From contig NZ_CP009282.1 of NCBI RefSeq assembly GCF_000758605.1, positions 6,200,001 to 6,264,000 on the forward strand: a stretch of 64,000 nt of DNA, given 5' to 3'. This document shows, one piece after another, positions 26,675-33,485 of the stretch; the stretch's first letter is position 1; the number at the start of each line of letters is the position of its first letter. A model generated the notes under the pieces. It was not told the DNA's origin. It was given only the letters and a program-made list of their open reading frames with translations, and did no database searches. The position numbers and the translations under genes were made by a program. The DNA is from Paenibacillus sp. FSL R5-0912. Lineage in GTDB: Bacteria; Bacillota; Bacilli; Paenibacillales; Paenibacillaceae.

Positions 26675-27748
26675 TCAAGCCCGCTCCCGCACAACCTCCG
26701 GAAGAGCTGTCTCCCGCCGCTCCGGCGTACTTGCCGACATCAGGCTGGAGAGCTGCTTATAATTCATAGCGAACAGCATACCCAGCGCCGCCTCCATCAG
26801 GATGATGAGGTCTCTGTTCGGGATCACGAGCGGAATGGCAATCACACTAATGACGATGATCCCCCAAGGCAGGAGGTGTTCCAAATACGGCGCTATGAAG
26901 CGGTTAAGCCACAGCAGGATATGCATGCCAACATAGGTGCAGATCAGCACCAGCCCCCATATCAGCACAATGTGCAGACGGCCCAGACCCAGCCGGTCAA
27001 ACGCGAGGATCAGGAACAGATGGGTAAACAGAAACAGCAGCGAATGCCTGCCGACATACAGCAGCGGACTTGCGGGAGCATAGCTGTTGATGCTTCGGAA
27101 GAGAGAGAACGCCCCGAACAGCACAGTCATAGACAACAGCAGATAGGGCATGGACATATTATATTTCACGTAATCTGCCTCACTCACGCCACCGTAACTT
27201 ACAATCCCCAGCAGTGCGGCGGCAACCAAAGTCATGATGAGGTTCACCCGGTTACTGGCTCGGTACGCAAAGACTCCCGCCAAGAAAGCAAACAGCCAGG
27301 GAAAATACGTAAACCCGACCGTCTCTGTGAACACAACAGATTTAAGCGGAAAGTCCGGCAGCCGGTGCCCGATGAACGAATGTACCGCAAACACGGCCAG
27401 CGACAATAGCAGATACAGATAGAGCGGGGGCTTAAGAACCTTCTCCAGCAAATAGACAGTGAGGACGCCAAGCGCGATGATCTGGGGAACATCCATGATG
27501 CGAAAAGCCTGTACATCCGGTCTCCACATCAGATTGTAGGCGAAACCGATGACCGCGAACAGCACATAGAAGCCGAGCAGGGAACTGAAGCTGCGCCGCT
27601 TCACCTGCAACGTAGTAGTCACACCTGAGACCGCGAAGAAGAGGACCGGGGCTACACCCGCAACTATCTGGAACACCCGTTCATGCCTTCCATAACATTT
27701 TTGCGTATATGTGTAAGGTACAGAGAATGAAAGGGCACTTGAAGCCAA
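26675..27748 (-). pseudogene. N-terminally truncated membrane acyltransferase-like gene
   Basis: Multi-pass membrane protein (about nine to ten helices) of an acyltransferase-like family; the segment GVAPVLFFAVSGVTTTLQ matches the second conserved block and is followed by the usual paired helices (LLYVGRHSLLFLFTHLFLIL). The first helix with the catalytic Arg/His block that such proteins need is missing. The open frame begins with a TTG at 27748 that lies in the T-run of the preceding gene's terminator and has no ribosome site. The 5' end was therefore probably lost when the small-gene repeat at 27.75-28.02 kb came to lie here. Could be expressed only by read-through. Confidence 0.6.
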
Positions 27749-27783
27749 AAAAATAGAGACCCCTCAGGTCTCCTTAGGTCTCT
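27747..27783 (-). terminator. Terminator of small-protein gene, copy 1
   Basis: Minus strand: AGAGACC pairs with GGTCTCT, then ATTTTTTT. The stop codon of the small gene lies inside the loop region. An alternative inner stem uses a second GGTCTC. Confidence 0.75.
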
Positions 27784-27926
27784 GTCGTTTCGATATCCTG
27801 TTTGCGAAGCAGCTGCCTCCGCTGTTTCCCCCGTTTAATCCACATCCGATTCGTATCATCCCGGTAGAACCGGATCTGTAACCATCGCAAAGGTGTCCAT
27901 ATTTCCCTAAAATGATAATTAGGCAT
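27774..27926 (-). CDS. Small basic protein, copy 1 (50 residues)
   Basis: Starts MPNYHFREIWTPLRWLQI and ends RKQDIETTET. It is rich in Arg, Lys and Trp, has no signal peptide and no membrane helix. GGGAGAG lies upstream of ATG at 27926, and a dedicated terminator follows. A paralogue of 54 residues lies at 29811-29975 with the same start, ribosome site and upstream box. Conservation of frame and ribosome site in both copies, with silent and conservative changes, argues that it is a true gene. The upstream -10 candidate TATACT (27965-27970) lacks a good -35, as in activator-dependent promoters. Function unknown. Confidence 0.65.
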   Translation of the reverse strand: MPNYHFREIWTPLRWLQIRFYRDDTNRMWIKRGKQRRQLLRKQDIETTET

Positions 27927-28013
27927 GGTCCATCTCTCCCAGACTATAAATAGATTTGCTTCTAAGTATAGACCGGGATACCTAGTTTGTTTGTCGGTTT
28001 GTGGATGGTGAGG

Positions 28014-28023
28014 CTAGAATATT
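28014..28023. promoter_or_regulatory. Shared 10-bp box CTAGAATATT, copy 1
   Basis: The box lies 43 bp upstream of the -10 candidate of small gene copy 1. The same 10 bases occur upstream of small gene copy 2 (30063-30072) and directly upstream of the -35 of the XRE-TPR regulator (29697-29706). Candidate binding site for that regulator. Confidence 0.4.
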
Positions 28024-28041
28024 AATTTCTGTATAAAAGAA

Positions 28042-28069
28042 CAACGTTCCCAGTATTCCGGGAACGTTG
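28042..28069 (-). terminator. Terminator of the regulator-peptide operon
   Basis: 10-bp perfect stem CAACGTTCCC / GGGAACGTTG with an 8-base loop, followed on the minus strand by TTCTTTTAT. It lies 38 bp past the pro-peptide stop codon. Confidence 0.85.
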
Positions 28070-28107
28070 CTTAGTCTGCGGATTAAATTATTGCTGCCCG
28101 GTAAGGA

Positions 28108-28251
28108 TCAACCTCCACCTAAACCGTGCCCCATAGTTTGAATCAGAGCTTGAGTGCTGATGTTTGCTATGGGCTCAGTAGTACCCACAGGTATAATAAT
28201 TACAATAGCCAGACTACAGGAAGCTAGAAGCTTGAACAATTTTCTTTTCAT
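28108..28251 (-). CDS. Exported quorum-sensing pro-peptide (AloP/Phr-like)
   Basis: 47 residues: basic start MKRKLFK, hydrophobic core LLASCSLAIVIIIPVG, then a polar tail TTEPIANISTQALIQTM ending GHGLGGG. This is the layout of Phr/AimP-type signalling pro-peptides, which are exported, trimmed and re-imported as a short C-terminal peptide. The ATG at 28251 lies inside the 3' end of the XRE-TPR regulator gene (38-bp overlap, other frame), with AGGA five bases upstream, and a strong terminator follows. The overlap with an HTH-TPR receptor gene is the hallmark of RRNPP pairs. The Gly-rich His-Gly-x-Gly-Gly end recalls peptides of Paenibacillus AimR-like (Alo) systems, from memory. Exact mature peptide unknown. 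Confidence 0.82.
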   Translation of the reverse strand: MKRKLFKLLASCSLAIVIIIPVGTTEPIANISTQALIQTMGHGLGGG

Positions 28252-29611
28252 GTGAGTCCTGCACCTCTCTAATTAGAAGTTTGTATTGCTCTTTCTCTTC
28301 TTCATCTGCCAGCTGCCGATGCTGTTCGAATAGATCAACACATTTGAGAATATTGCTCTCATCATTGATTCTAGCAGATGATTCCAAACTTTGCAGAATG
28401 AATCTTATTCCTTCTTTACGCTTATTATGTAAATAATAGGCTGCCATTTCAACGAGGAATTGGGTGTGTTGGTCCAACATAACCTGCCGATTGTAATCGC
28501 CAAATTCTGTAGAATACGTCCGGTAAGGAATATAGGAAGCAAACCGCTCCAGAATAGAATCAACATTCCAATCATAGCGGTTAGCCGATGAGATAATATT
28601 ATATAACGCAATGAATATCTCATCTGGTCGGTGGGAGATATATTCGACATATGCTGAGAGCGCCTCATATTGTCCTGCCATCACCCGATAGAGCAGTCTG
28701 TTCGCGGTACCCCAATCCTGGAACTGAGCCATAGTCCGCTTCACATCTTCATTATCCTCCTGTATCCAGCTTCCATCCATATAGAGGGACACCCAATCTA
28801 ATGCCGATGGGTAATCTCCTATTTCCTCACACACATTTGAAAGGATAAGCTGCGCGTACAGGATATAGAAGTACAGAGGTTTCTCAGTTTTTCTCTCGTT
28901 GTCCTCTCTGCGGTCCGACTGACGCTGGAGATTATAACGAAGAGTCGCTAATTGCAGCATCTCCTTCGCCAGCTCATCCACCTTATGCCACTTATGCATC
29001 GAAACATATACATGAGCGAGATGCTTCAACCCATCCAATTGATCCGCTTCATCCAGCCGGTCCAGGTAACATTCGAAGAGAAGCGCCGCCTGCAGATTCC
29101 GCGTCTGGTCGTCACCAATGGCGATTCGGAATAGTCGGTATTGGCATACCGCGAGTCTCTCGGAATTCTGATACTTCTCACTGGCACTCACATGCTTATA
29201 CAGCAATTCGGCAGCTTGCCACAGCCCCTCTTGAAACAGTCCTTCAGCTACTTCGAACAGCATGGGGGCATAGACCAGATTCTCTAGCAGATTCTGAACC
29301 ACCTGTTCAATACAATCCAGACGGCCTAGTGCAGCCGACCGCACAAGAAAGGGCCGCAGACGCCGCCAGGTTGGTGACGAGTAATAGAAACATTCATCCA
29401 CGTATAAGCTGTAGAAATAGTCCTCCGGCAGATCCATCGCCTTGGTGATTCGCTCCAGATGGTCCATAGCAATGGGCTGCTGACCACTAAGTATCCGGCT
29501 GAGCGTTCCTGAATTAATTCCGGATTGTCTGGAGAATTGATTAATGGACATTCCCTTCTGTGACAGATACATTGCTAGTGCATCGCGAATCATTGTTCTA
29601 GTAGGGACCAC
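28214..29611 (-). CDS. XRE-TPR peptide receptor/regulator (RRNPP, AimR/AloR-like)
   Basis: 465 residues. Residues about 5-65 form an XRE-type helix-turn-helix (MIRDALAMYLSQKGMSINQF, then SGINSGTLSRILSGQQPIAM). The remainder is all-helical and TPR-like (EGLFQEGLWQAAELLYKHV; VCEEIGDYPSALDWVSLYM), the fold that binds re-imported peptides in Rap, PlcR, AimR and related receptors. Size fits the AimR-like receptors of Paenibacillus. GTG at 29611 is chosen because AGGTGG lies seven bases upstream. The pro-peptide gene overlaps its 3' end. A consensus promoter lies at 29664-29692. Its expected role is to bind DNA and switch transcription when the peptide accumulates. Confidence 0.85.
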   Translation of the reverse strand: MVPTRTMIRDALAMYLSQKGMSINQFSRQSGINSGTLSRILSGQQPIAMDHLERITKAMDLPEDYFYSLYVDECFYYSSPTWRRLRPFLVRSAALGRLDCIEQVVQNLLENLVYAPMLFEVAEGLFQEGLWQAAELLYKHVSASEKYQNSERLAVCQYRLFRIAIGDDQTRNLQAALLFECYLDRLDEADQLDGLKHLAHVYVSMHKWHKVDELAKEMLQLATLRYNLQRQSDRREDNERKTEKPLYFYILYAQLILSNVCEEIGDYPSALDWVSLYMDGSWIQEDNEDVKRTMAQFQDWGTANRLLYRVMAGQYEALSAYVEYISHRPDEIFIALYNIISSANRYDWNVDSILERFASYIPYRTYSTEFGDYNRQVMLDQHTQFLVEMAAYYLHNKRKEGIRFILQSLESSARINDESNILKCVDLFEQHRQLADEEEKEQYKLLIREVQDSHEKKIVQASSFL

Positions 29612-29663
29612 GCAGACACCACCTAACTGGAATCCAAATATTATATATTTGTTTATAGATGTA

Positions 29664-29692
29664 ATAATATGTCACATTATTCCAATGGTCAA
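29664..29692 (-). promoter_or_regulatory. Promoter of the regulator-peptide operon
   Basis: Minus strand: -35 TTGACC at 29687-29692, 17-base spacer, -10 TATTAT at 29664-29669, about 52 bp before the GTG start. Confidence 0.75.
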
Positions 29693-29696
29693 TAGT

Positions 29697-29706
29697 CTAG
29701 AATATT
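29697..29706. promoter_or_regulatory. Shared 10-bp box CTAGAATATT at the regulator promoter
   Basis: Four bases upstream of the -35 box of the regulator promoter. It is identical to the boxes upstream of the two small genes, although this one is not part of the duplicated segment. That makes it a candidate autoregulatory operator. Confidence 0.4.
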
Positions 29707-29795
29707 GCAGATTAGTCGAATCCGTGAACTGCGGGCAACCTAATTGCCATTCTCACTGGATTTACTGTGAATAGATTGCGATTCCCGGTTCTAGC

Positions 29796-29832
29796 AAAAA
29801 AATAGAGACCCTAATGGTCTCGTAAGGTCTCT
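29796..29832 (-). terminator. Terminator of small-protein gene, copy 2
   Basis: Minus strand: AGAGACC pairs with GGTCTCT, followed by ATTTTTTT; equivalent to the terminator of copy 1. Confidence 0.75.
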
Positions 29833-29975
29833 GTCGTGTCGATATCCCGTTTGCGAAGCAACTGCCTCCGCTGCGATCCCCACTTCACCCACAGCCGATC
29901 CTCATCATCCCGGTAGAACCGGATCTGTATCCATCGCAAAGGTGTCCATATTTCCCTAAAATGATAATTAGGCAT
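29811..29975 (-). CDS. Small basic protein, copy 2 (54 residues)
   Basis: Starts MPNYHFREIWTPLRWIQI and ends TTETLRDH. ATG at 29975 has GGGAGAG upstream; an upstream in-frame extension of 19 codons lacks a ribosome site and is ignored. It differs from copy 1 mostly in the middle (DDEDRLWVKWGSQ against DDTNRMWIKRGKQ) and runs four residues further because the stop codon of copy 1 is changed. It sits just upstream of the regulator gene, on the same strand, with its own terminator. The protein is net basic with several Trp, and no known family was recognised. It could be a regulatory target of the pair, or its output. Confidence 0.65.
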   Translation of the reverse strand: MPNYHFREIWTPLRWIQIRFYRDDEDRLWVKWGSQRRQLLRKRDIDTTETLRDH

Positions 29976-30062
29976 GGTCCATCTCTCCCAGACTATAAAT
30001 AGATTTGCCTCTAAGTATAGACCGGGATGCACTATTTGTTTGTCATTTTGTGGATGCAGAGG

Positions 30063-30072
30063 CTAGAATATT
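30063..30072. promoter_or_regulatory. Shared 10-bp box CTAGAATATT, copy 2
   Basis: Upstream of small gene copy 2 at the same distance from the TATACT -10 candidate (30014-30019) as in copy 1. Confidence 0.4.
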
Positions 30073-30096
30073 ATGAGGGGTTTTGTCGGAATTCCC

Positions 30097-30744
30097 TTAC
30101 CGTCGGAACCAGCGTTTAATCTGCTCCAGTGTACTCTTCGCTTCCGGCCCGCTATAGCCGAAGGCGTTGCCAATCATCTTGATATACTCGTTAAAAGTAG
30201 TCTCCCGGCTATACCGGTCACTCCACCATGTCTTCGCATGATAGCCCGAGTCGGAGCCTATATAGGTCAGTTCAATCCCTGACTTCTTATAGACATGATC
30301 GAAAATGAATTTCACCCGCCGCATATGGAAGTCCGAGGACACAACGATGGCAGACTTGAAGCCGTGTTGCTTCATGATCGGAAGCGTGAACTGGGCGTTC
30401 TGGTAGGTGCTCTGGGCTTTGTCTTCGGTGAGGATGGCCTCTTCCGGGATACCCAAGGCGAGGGCAGTTTGGTGCATATCACCGGATGGACCTGCATTTT
30501 CTGAAACTGCCGATAATAGCATATACGGTGCGTAGCCCTCTTTGACAAGCTCCACCCCTTTCTCAACCCGTCCGCCACCGCCGCTAAGTACGATAATGAC
30601 ATCAGTCTGCTTGGGAGCTTCAGACAGCGGGAGGAAACGCCCCGCACACAGGAATAACAAGGCCATTAACAGAACAGGCAAGTACAGAAAGAGAATTCTC
30701 TTTCTACGCTTGCCCATCTTTTTACAGGTTGATGTTCTGCTCAT
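30097..30744 (-). CDS. DUF218 (SanA/YdcF-like) membrane-anchored protein
   Basis: 215 residues. A basic N-terminus and one membrane helix (about 15-37) precede a DUF218 domain with the conserved blocks VIIVLSGGGGRVEKGVEL, STYQNAQF and VVSSDFHMRRVKFIF. The domain would lie outside the membrane. Relatives are linked to envelope integrity and polysaccharide or peptidoglycan metabolism (SanA, ElyC), but the biochemical activity is not established. It starts 3 bp after rfbB, so it is the last gene of the polysaccharide operon; no clear terminator follows. Confidence 0.85.
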   Translation of the reverse strand: MSRTSTCKKMGKRRKRILFLYLPVLLMALLFLCAGRFLPLSEAPKQTDVIIVLSGGGGRVEKGVELVKEGYAPYMLLSAVSENAGPSGDMHQTALALGIPEEAILTEDKAQSTYQNAQFTLPIMKQHGFKSAIVVSSDFHMRRVKFIFDHVYKKSGIELTYIGSDSGYHAKTWWSDRYSRETTFNEYIKMIGNAFGYSGPEAKSTLEQIKRWFRR

Positions 30745-30747
30745 AAG

Positions 30748-31743
30748 CTACTTCCGGTACTCGCCGCTAAGAATTTGCTCCCACCACTCAGCATTCTCCG
30801 TATACCACTGAATCGTCTGAGCGATTCCGGTCTCAAAGGTATAGGTGGGCTTCCAACCCAGCTTCAACAGCTTAGTAGGATCAATAGCATAACGTTTATC
30901 ATGACCCAGCCGATCTGCAACGAATTCAATCAATTCCTCAGACTTCCCTAAGGTATGAATAATAGTCTTCACTACTTCGAGATTCGTACGTTCATTATGG
31001 CCGCCAACATTGTATACTTCACCGTTTACACCTTCGTGCAACACAAGATCAATAGCAGCACAGTGATCCCAGACATGCAGCCAATCCCGGATATTGGCAC
31101 CATCCCCGTAGACAGGAACCTTCTCTTCATTCAAGACCTTAGAGATCGTAAGCGGGATCAGCTTCTCAGGGAAGTGATAAGGGCCGTAATTATTAGAGCA
31201 GCGGGTAATGTTCATTGGCAAGCCGAAGGTTTCATGGTACGCGCGAACCAACAAATCAGACGATGCCTTGCTGGCACTATAAGGACTGTTAGGTTGCAGC
31301 GGTGTCTCCTCTGTGAAGAATACCGTAGGATCGAAATCCAGTTCTCCATACACTTCATCCGTGGACACATGAACAAATTTCGCCACCCCAATGGTCCGTG
31401 AAGCATCCAGCAGCACCTGGGTTCCCATTACATTTGTACGGACAAATATAGCCGGATCTGTAATCGAGCGGTCCACATGACTCTCTGCTGCGAAATGTAC
31501 CACATAGTCGAAGCGCTCTTGTTCAAAAAGCGACATAATCGCATCACGGTCAGCAATATCCGCCTGGATGAAATGATAGTGATCTCTATCTTCAATCTGC
31601 TTGTGCTTGGTTAAATCACCGGCATAGGTTAACAGATCCAGATTATAGACATCATAATCGGAGTATTTATCCACTATATACTGCACAAAGTTCCCGCCAA
31701 TGAAACCGGCACCTCCGGTAATCAGCAATTTCTTCCGACTCAT
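30748..31743 (-). CDS. rfbB: dTDP-glucose 4,6-dehydratase
   Basis: 331-residue short-chain dehydrogenase that turns dTDP-glucose into dTDP-4-keto-6-deoxyglucose. NAD-binding GGAGFIGGNFVQ at residue 8, substrate loop STDEVYGELDFD, and catalytic YSASK are all present, as is the SRCSNNYGPYHFPEKLIP-type block (ITRCSNNYGPYHFPEKLI). Length is standard. Start has GAGGTG. It follows rfbC by 42 bp and is the third dTDP-sugar gene in the order rfbA-rfbC-rfbB. Confidence 0.96.
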   Translation of the reverse strand: MSRKKLLITGGAGFIGGNFVQYIVDKYSDYDVYNLDLLTYAGDLTKHKQIEDRDHYHFIQADIADRDAIMSLFEQERFDYVVHFAAESHVDRSITDPAIFVRTNVMGTQVLLDASRTIGVAKFVHVSTDEVYGELDFDPTVFFTEETPLQPNSPYSASKASSDLLVRAYHETFGLPMNITRCSNNYGPYHFPEKLIPLTISKVLNEEKVPVYGDGANIRDWLHVWDHCAAIDLVLHEGVNGEVYNVGGHNERTNLEVVKTIIHTLGKSEELIEFVADRLGHDKRYAIDPTKLLKLGWKPTYTFETGIAQTIQWYTENAEWWEQILSGEYRK

Positions 31744-31785
31744 GAATTACACCTCAGAATGTTTCGATTTAGTATCTACTCTGCT

Positions 31786-32346
31786 TCAGTTATTATAGGT
31801 AAAGTTTAGAATAGCATCTTTCAATACAGGAGCCTGCTCGTCTTTGCCGGATAGTACTGGAGTAACATGTAACGGCCACTCTATTCCAATGGCAGGATCA
31901 TTCCACAGAATACCGCCATCACATTCCGGAGCATAGAGCTCATCACATTTATACTGAACTTCAACATCCTCAGTCAGCGTCATGAACCCATGGGCGAACC
32001 CTTTGGGGATCAGCAGCTGCTTCTTATTCTCGGCACTCAGTTCAATTCCAAACCACTTGCTGTACGTGGGACTGCCATGTCTGACATCCACCGCCACATC
32101 GAATATAACTCCACGCGTGCAGCGGACCAGCTTCGTCTGAGCTTTAGGATTCAGCTGATAATGTAGTCCACGCAAGGTCCCTTTGGTAGCTGAATACGAC
32201 TGATTATCCTGTACAAAAGCTATATCAATGCCCTGCTCTCTAAATTTCGCATCACTGAACGTCTCCATAAACCATCCCCGGTGGTCACCGAACACCGCAG
32301 GTTCCACGATAAATACGCCAGGGAGCGCCGTTTCTGTTAACTTCAT
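31786..32346 (-). CDS. rfbC: dTDP-4-dehydrorhamnose 3,5-epimerase
   Basis: 186-residue cupin-fold epimerase of the rhamnose pathway. Characteristic stretches: FGDHRGWFMETFSD, the catalytic His in LRGLHYQLNPKAQ, VDVRHGSPTYSKW and IPKGFAHGFMTL. Length normal. Start preceded by AAAGGTG. It is 20 bp behind rfbA. Its product needs an rfbD-type reductase to become dTDP-L-rhamnose, and no such gene is seen in this window. Confidence 0.96.
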   Translation of the reverse strand: MKLTETALPGVFIVEPAVFGDHRGWFMETFSDAKFREQGIDIAFVQDNQSYSATKGTLRGLHYQLNPKAQTKLVRCTRGVIFDVAVDVRHGSPTYSKWFGIELSAENKKQLLIPKGFAHGFMTLTEDVEVQYKCDELYAPECDGGILWNDPAIGIEWPLHVTPVLSGKDEQAPVLKDAILNFTYNN

Positions 32347-32366
32347 CTCTTCAACACCTTTACTGC

Positions 32367-33245
32367 TTAATATTGAATCTTCCCGGTAGCTACCTTGATC
32401 AGATATTGGCCGTAGCCCGTCTTACTTAGCTTCTGCCCGCAGCTTAACAGGTGTTCCTTCGTGATCCACCCGTTAATATATGCAATCTCTTCAAGAGCGG
32501 CAATCTTAATCCCCTGATGGTCCTCAATCGTCCGGACAAAGTTCGTAGCATCCACCAGGCTCTGATGAGTTCCGGTATCCAGCCAAGTGAAACCTCGTCC
32601 CAGGAGTTCAACATCCAGCTCTCCTATCTTAAGATAGGCTTCATTAATCGAAGTAATCTCAAGTTCGCCTCTGGAGGAAGGCTGTACATTCTTGGCAATC
32701 TCCACAACACGGTTATCATAGAAGTAGAGACCAGTGATCGCATAATTAGACTTAGGCTGTGCCGGCTTCTCTTCAACGCTTAACACTTTACCTTCGTCGT
32801 TGAATTCAACCACACCGAAACGCTCCGGATCTTGTACGTGATAACCGAACACAGTCGCACCTTGTGCTTTCTCCGAAGCACGCTGAAGCATTTTCCGGAT
32901 TCCATTCCCGTAGTAAATATTATCTCCAAGAATCATAGCTACAGAGTCATCCCCAATAAACGCTTCCCCCAAAATAAAAGCCTGAGCTAGACCGTCAGGA
33001 CTTGGTTGAACTATGTATTGTAGGGAAATACCAAACTGAGACCCGTCACCAAATAGACTTTGGAATCTCGGAGTATCCTCAGGTGTGGAGATGATAAGGA
33101 TCTCATTAATTCCGGCAAGCATTAAGGTAGATAATGGGTAATAGATCATGGGCTTGTCGTATACGGGAAGCAATTGTTTACTGGTTACCATGGTTAATGG
33201 GTAGAGGCGGGTTCCACTGCCTCCGGCTAGGATAATGCCTTTCAT
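32367..33245 (-). CDS. rfbA: Glucose-1-phosphate thymidylyltransferase
   Basis: 292-residue nucleotidyltransferase making dTDP-glucose from dTTP and glucose 1-phosphate. The signature [20 protein letters not shown] opens the protein, followed by [20 protein letters not shown] and [11 protein letters not shown]. First gene of the rfbA-rfbC-rfbB block and the first GC-richer gene after the AT-rich glycosyltransferase region. The 240-bp spacer upstream holds nothing recognisable. Confidence 0.96.
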   Translation of the reverse strand: MKGIILAGGSGTRLYPLTMVTSKQLLPVYDKPMIYYPLSTLMLAGINEILIISTPEDTPRFQSLFGDGSQFGISLQYIVQPSPDGLAQAFILGEAFIGDDSVAMILGDNIYYGNGIRKMLQRASEKAQGATVFGYHVQDPERFGVVEFNDEGKVLSVEEKPAQPKSNYAITGLYFYDNRVVEIAKNVQPSSRGELEITSINEAYLKIGELDVELLGRGFTWLDTGTHQSLVDATNFVRTIEDHQGIKIAALEEIAYINGWITKEHLLSCGQKLSKTGYGQYLIKVATGKIQY

Positions 33246-33485
33246 AAATACTCAACCCTTCTAACTTATTAGAATGTTAGTTTTTTCAAATGATCGTGAA
33301 TATTTTGTGGTAAGTATAGATAGTTCCTAGGGCAATCTTCTCGGTGTATATACAATTCGCTGGTTTGCCTAAGATACAAGTTATTCCTAAATCAAATTAT
33401 TAAGTTCAAGCACCATTCATATGAGGTATATACAGATATCTTTGCTATAGAATCTTTTATATTTTTAAGTGTGCAGAGCTATATT

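Larger units (their letters stand above)
27754..28023. repeat. Direct repeat, copy 1
   Basis: About 270 bp, gapless against 29803-30072 at a constant offset of 2,049 bp and roughly 85-90% identical by eye. It contains a small gene, its leader, its terminator and the CTAGAATATT box. The leader and first 30 codons are almost unchanged while the 3' half has diverged. Confidence 0.85.
29803..30072. repeat. Direct repeat, copy 2
   Basis: Second copy of the segment at 27754-28023, same orientation, offset 2,049 bp without net gaps. The two copies flank the regulator-peptide pair. Confidence 0.85.

Noticed and set aside
26525-27409. 294-codon plus-strand frame opposite the truncated membrane gene
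   Set aside because: Gln/His-rich antisense translation with no start signal.
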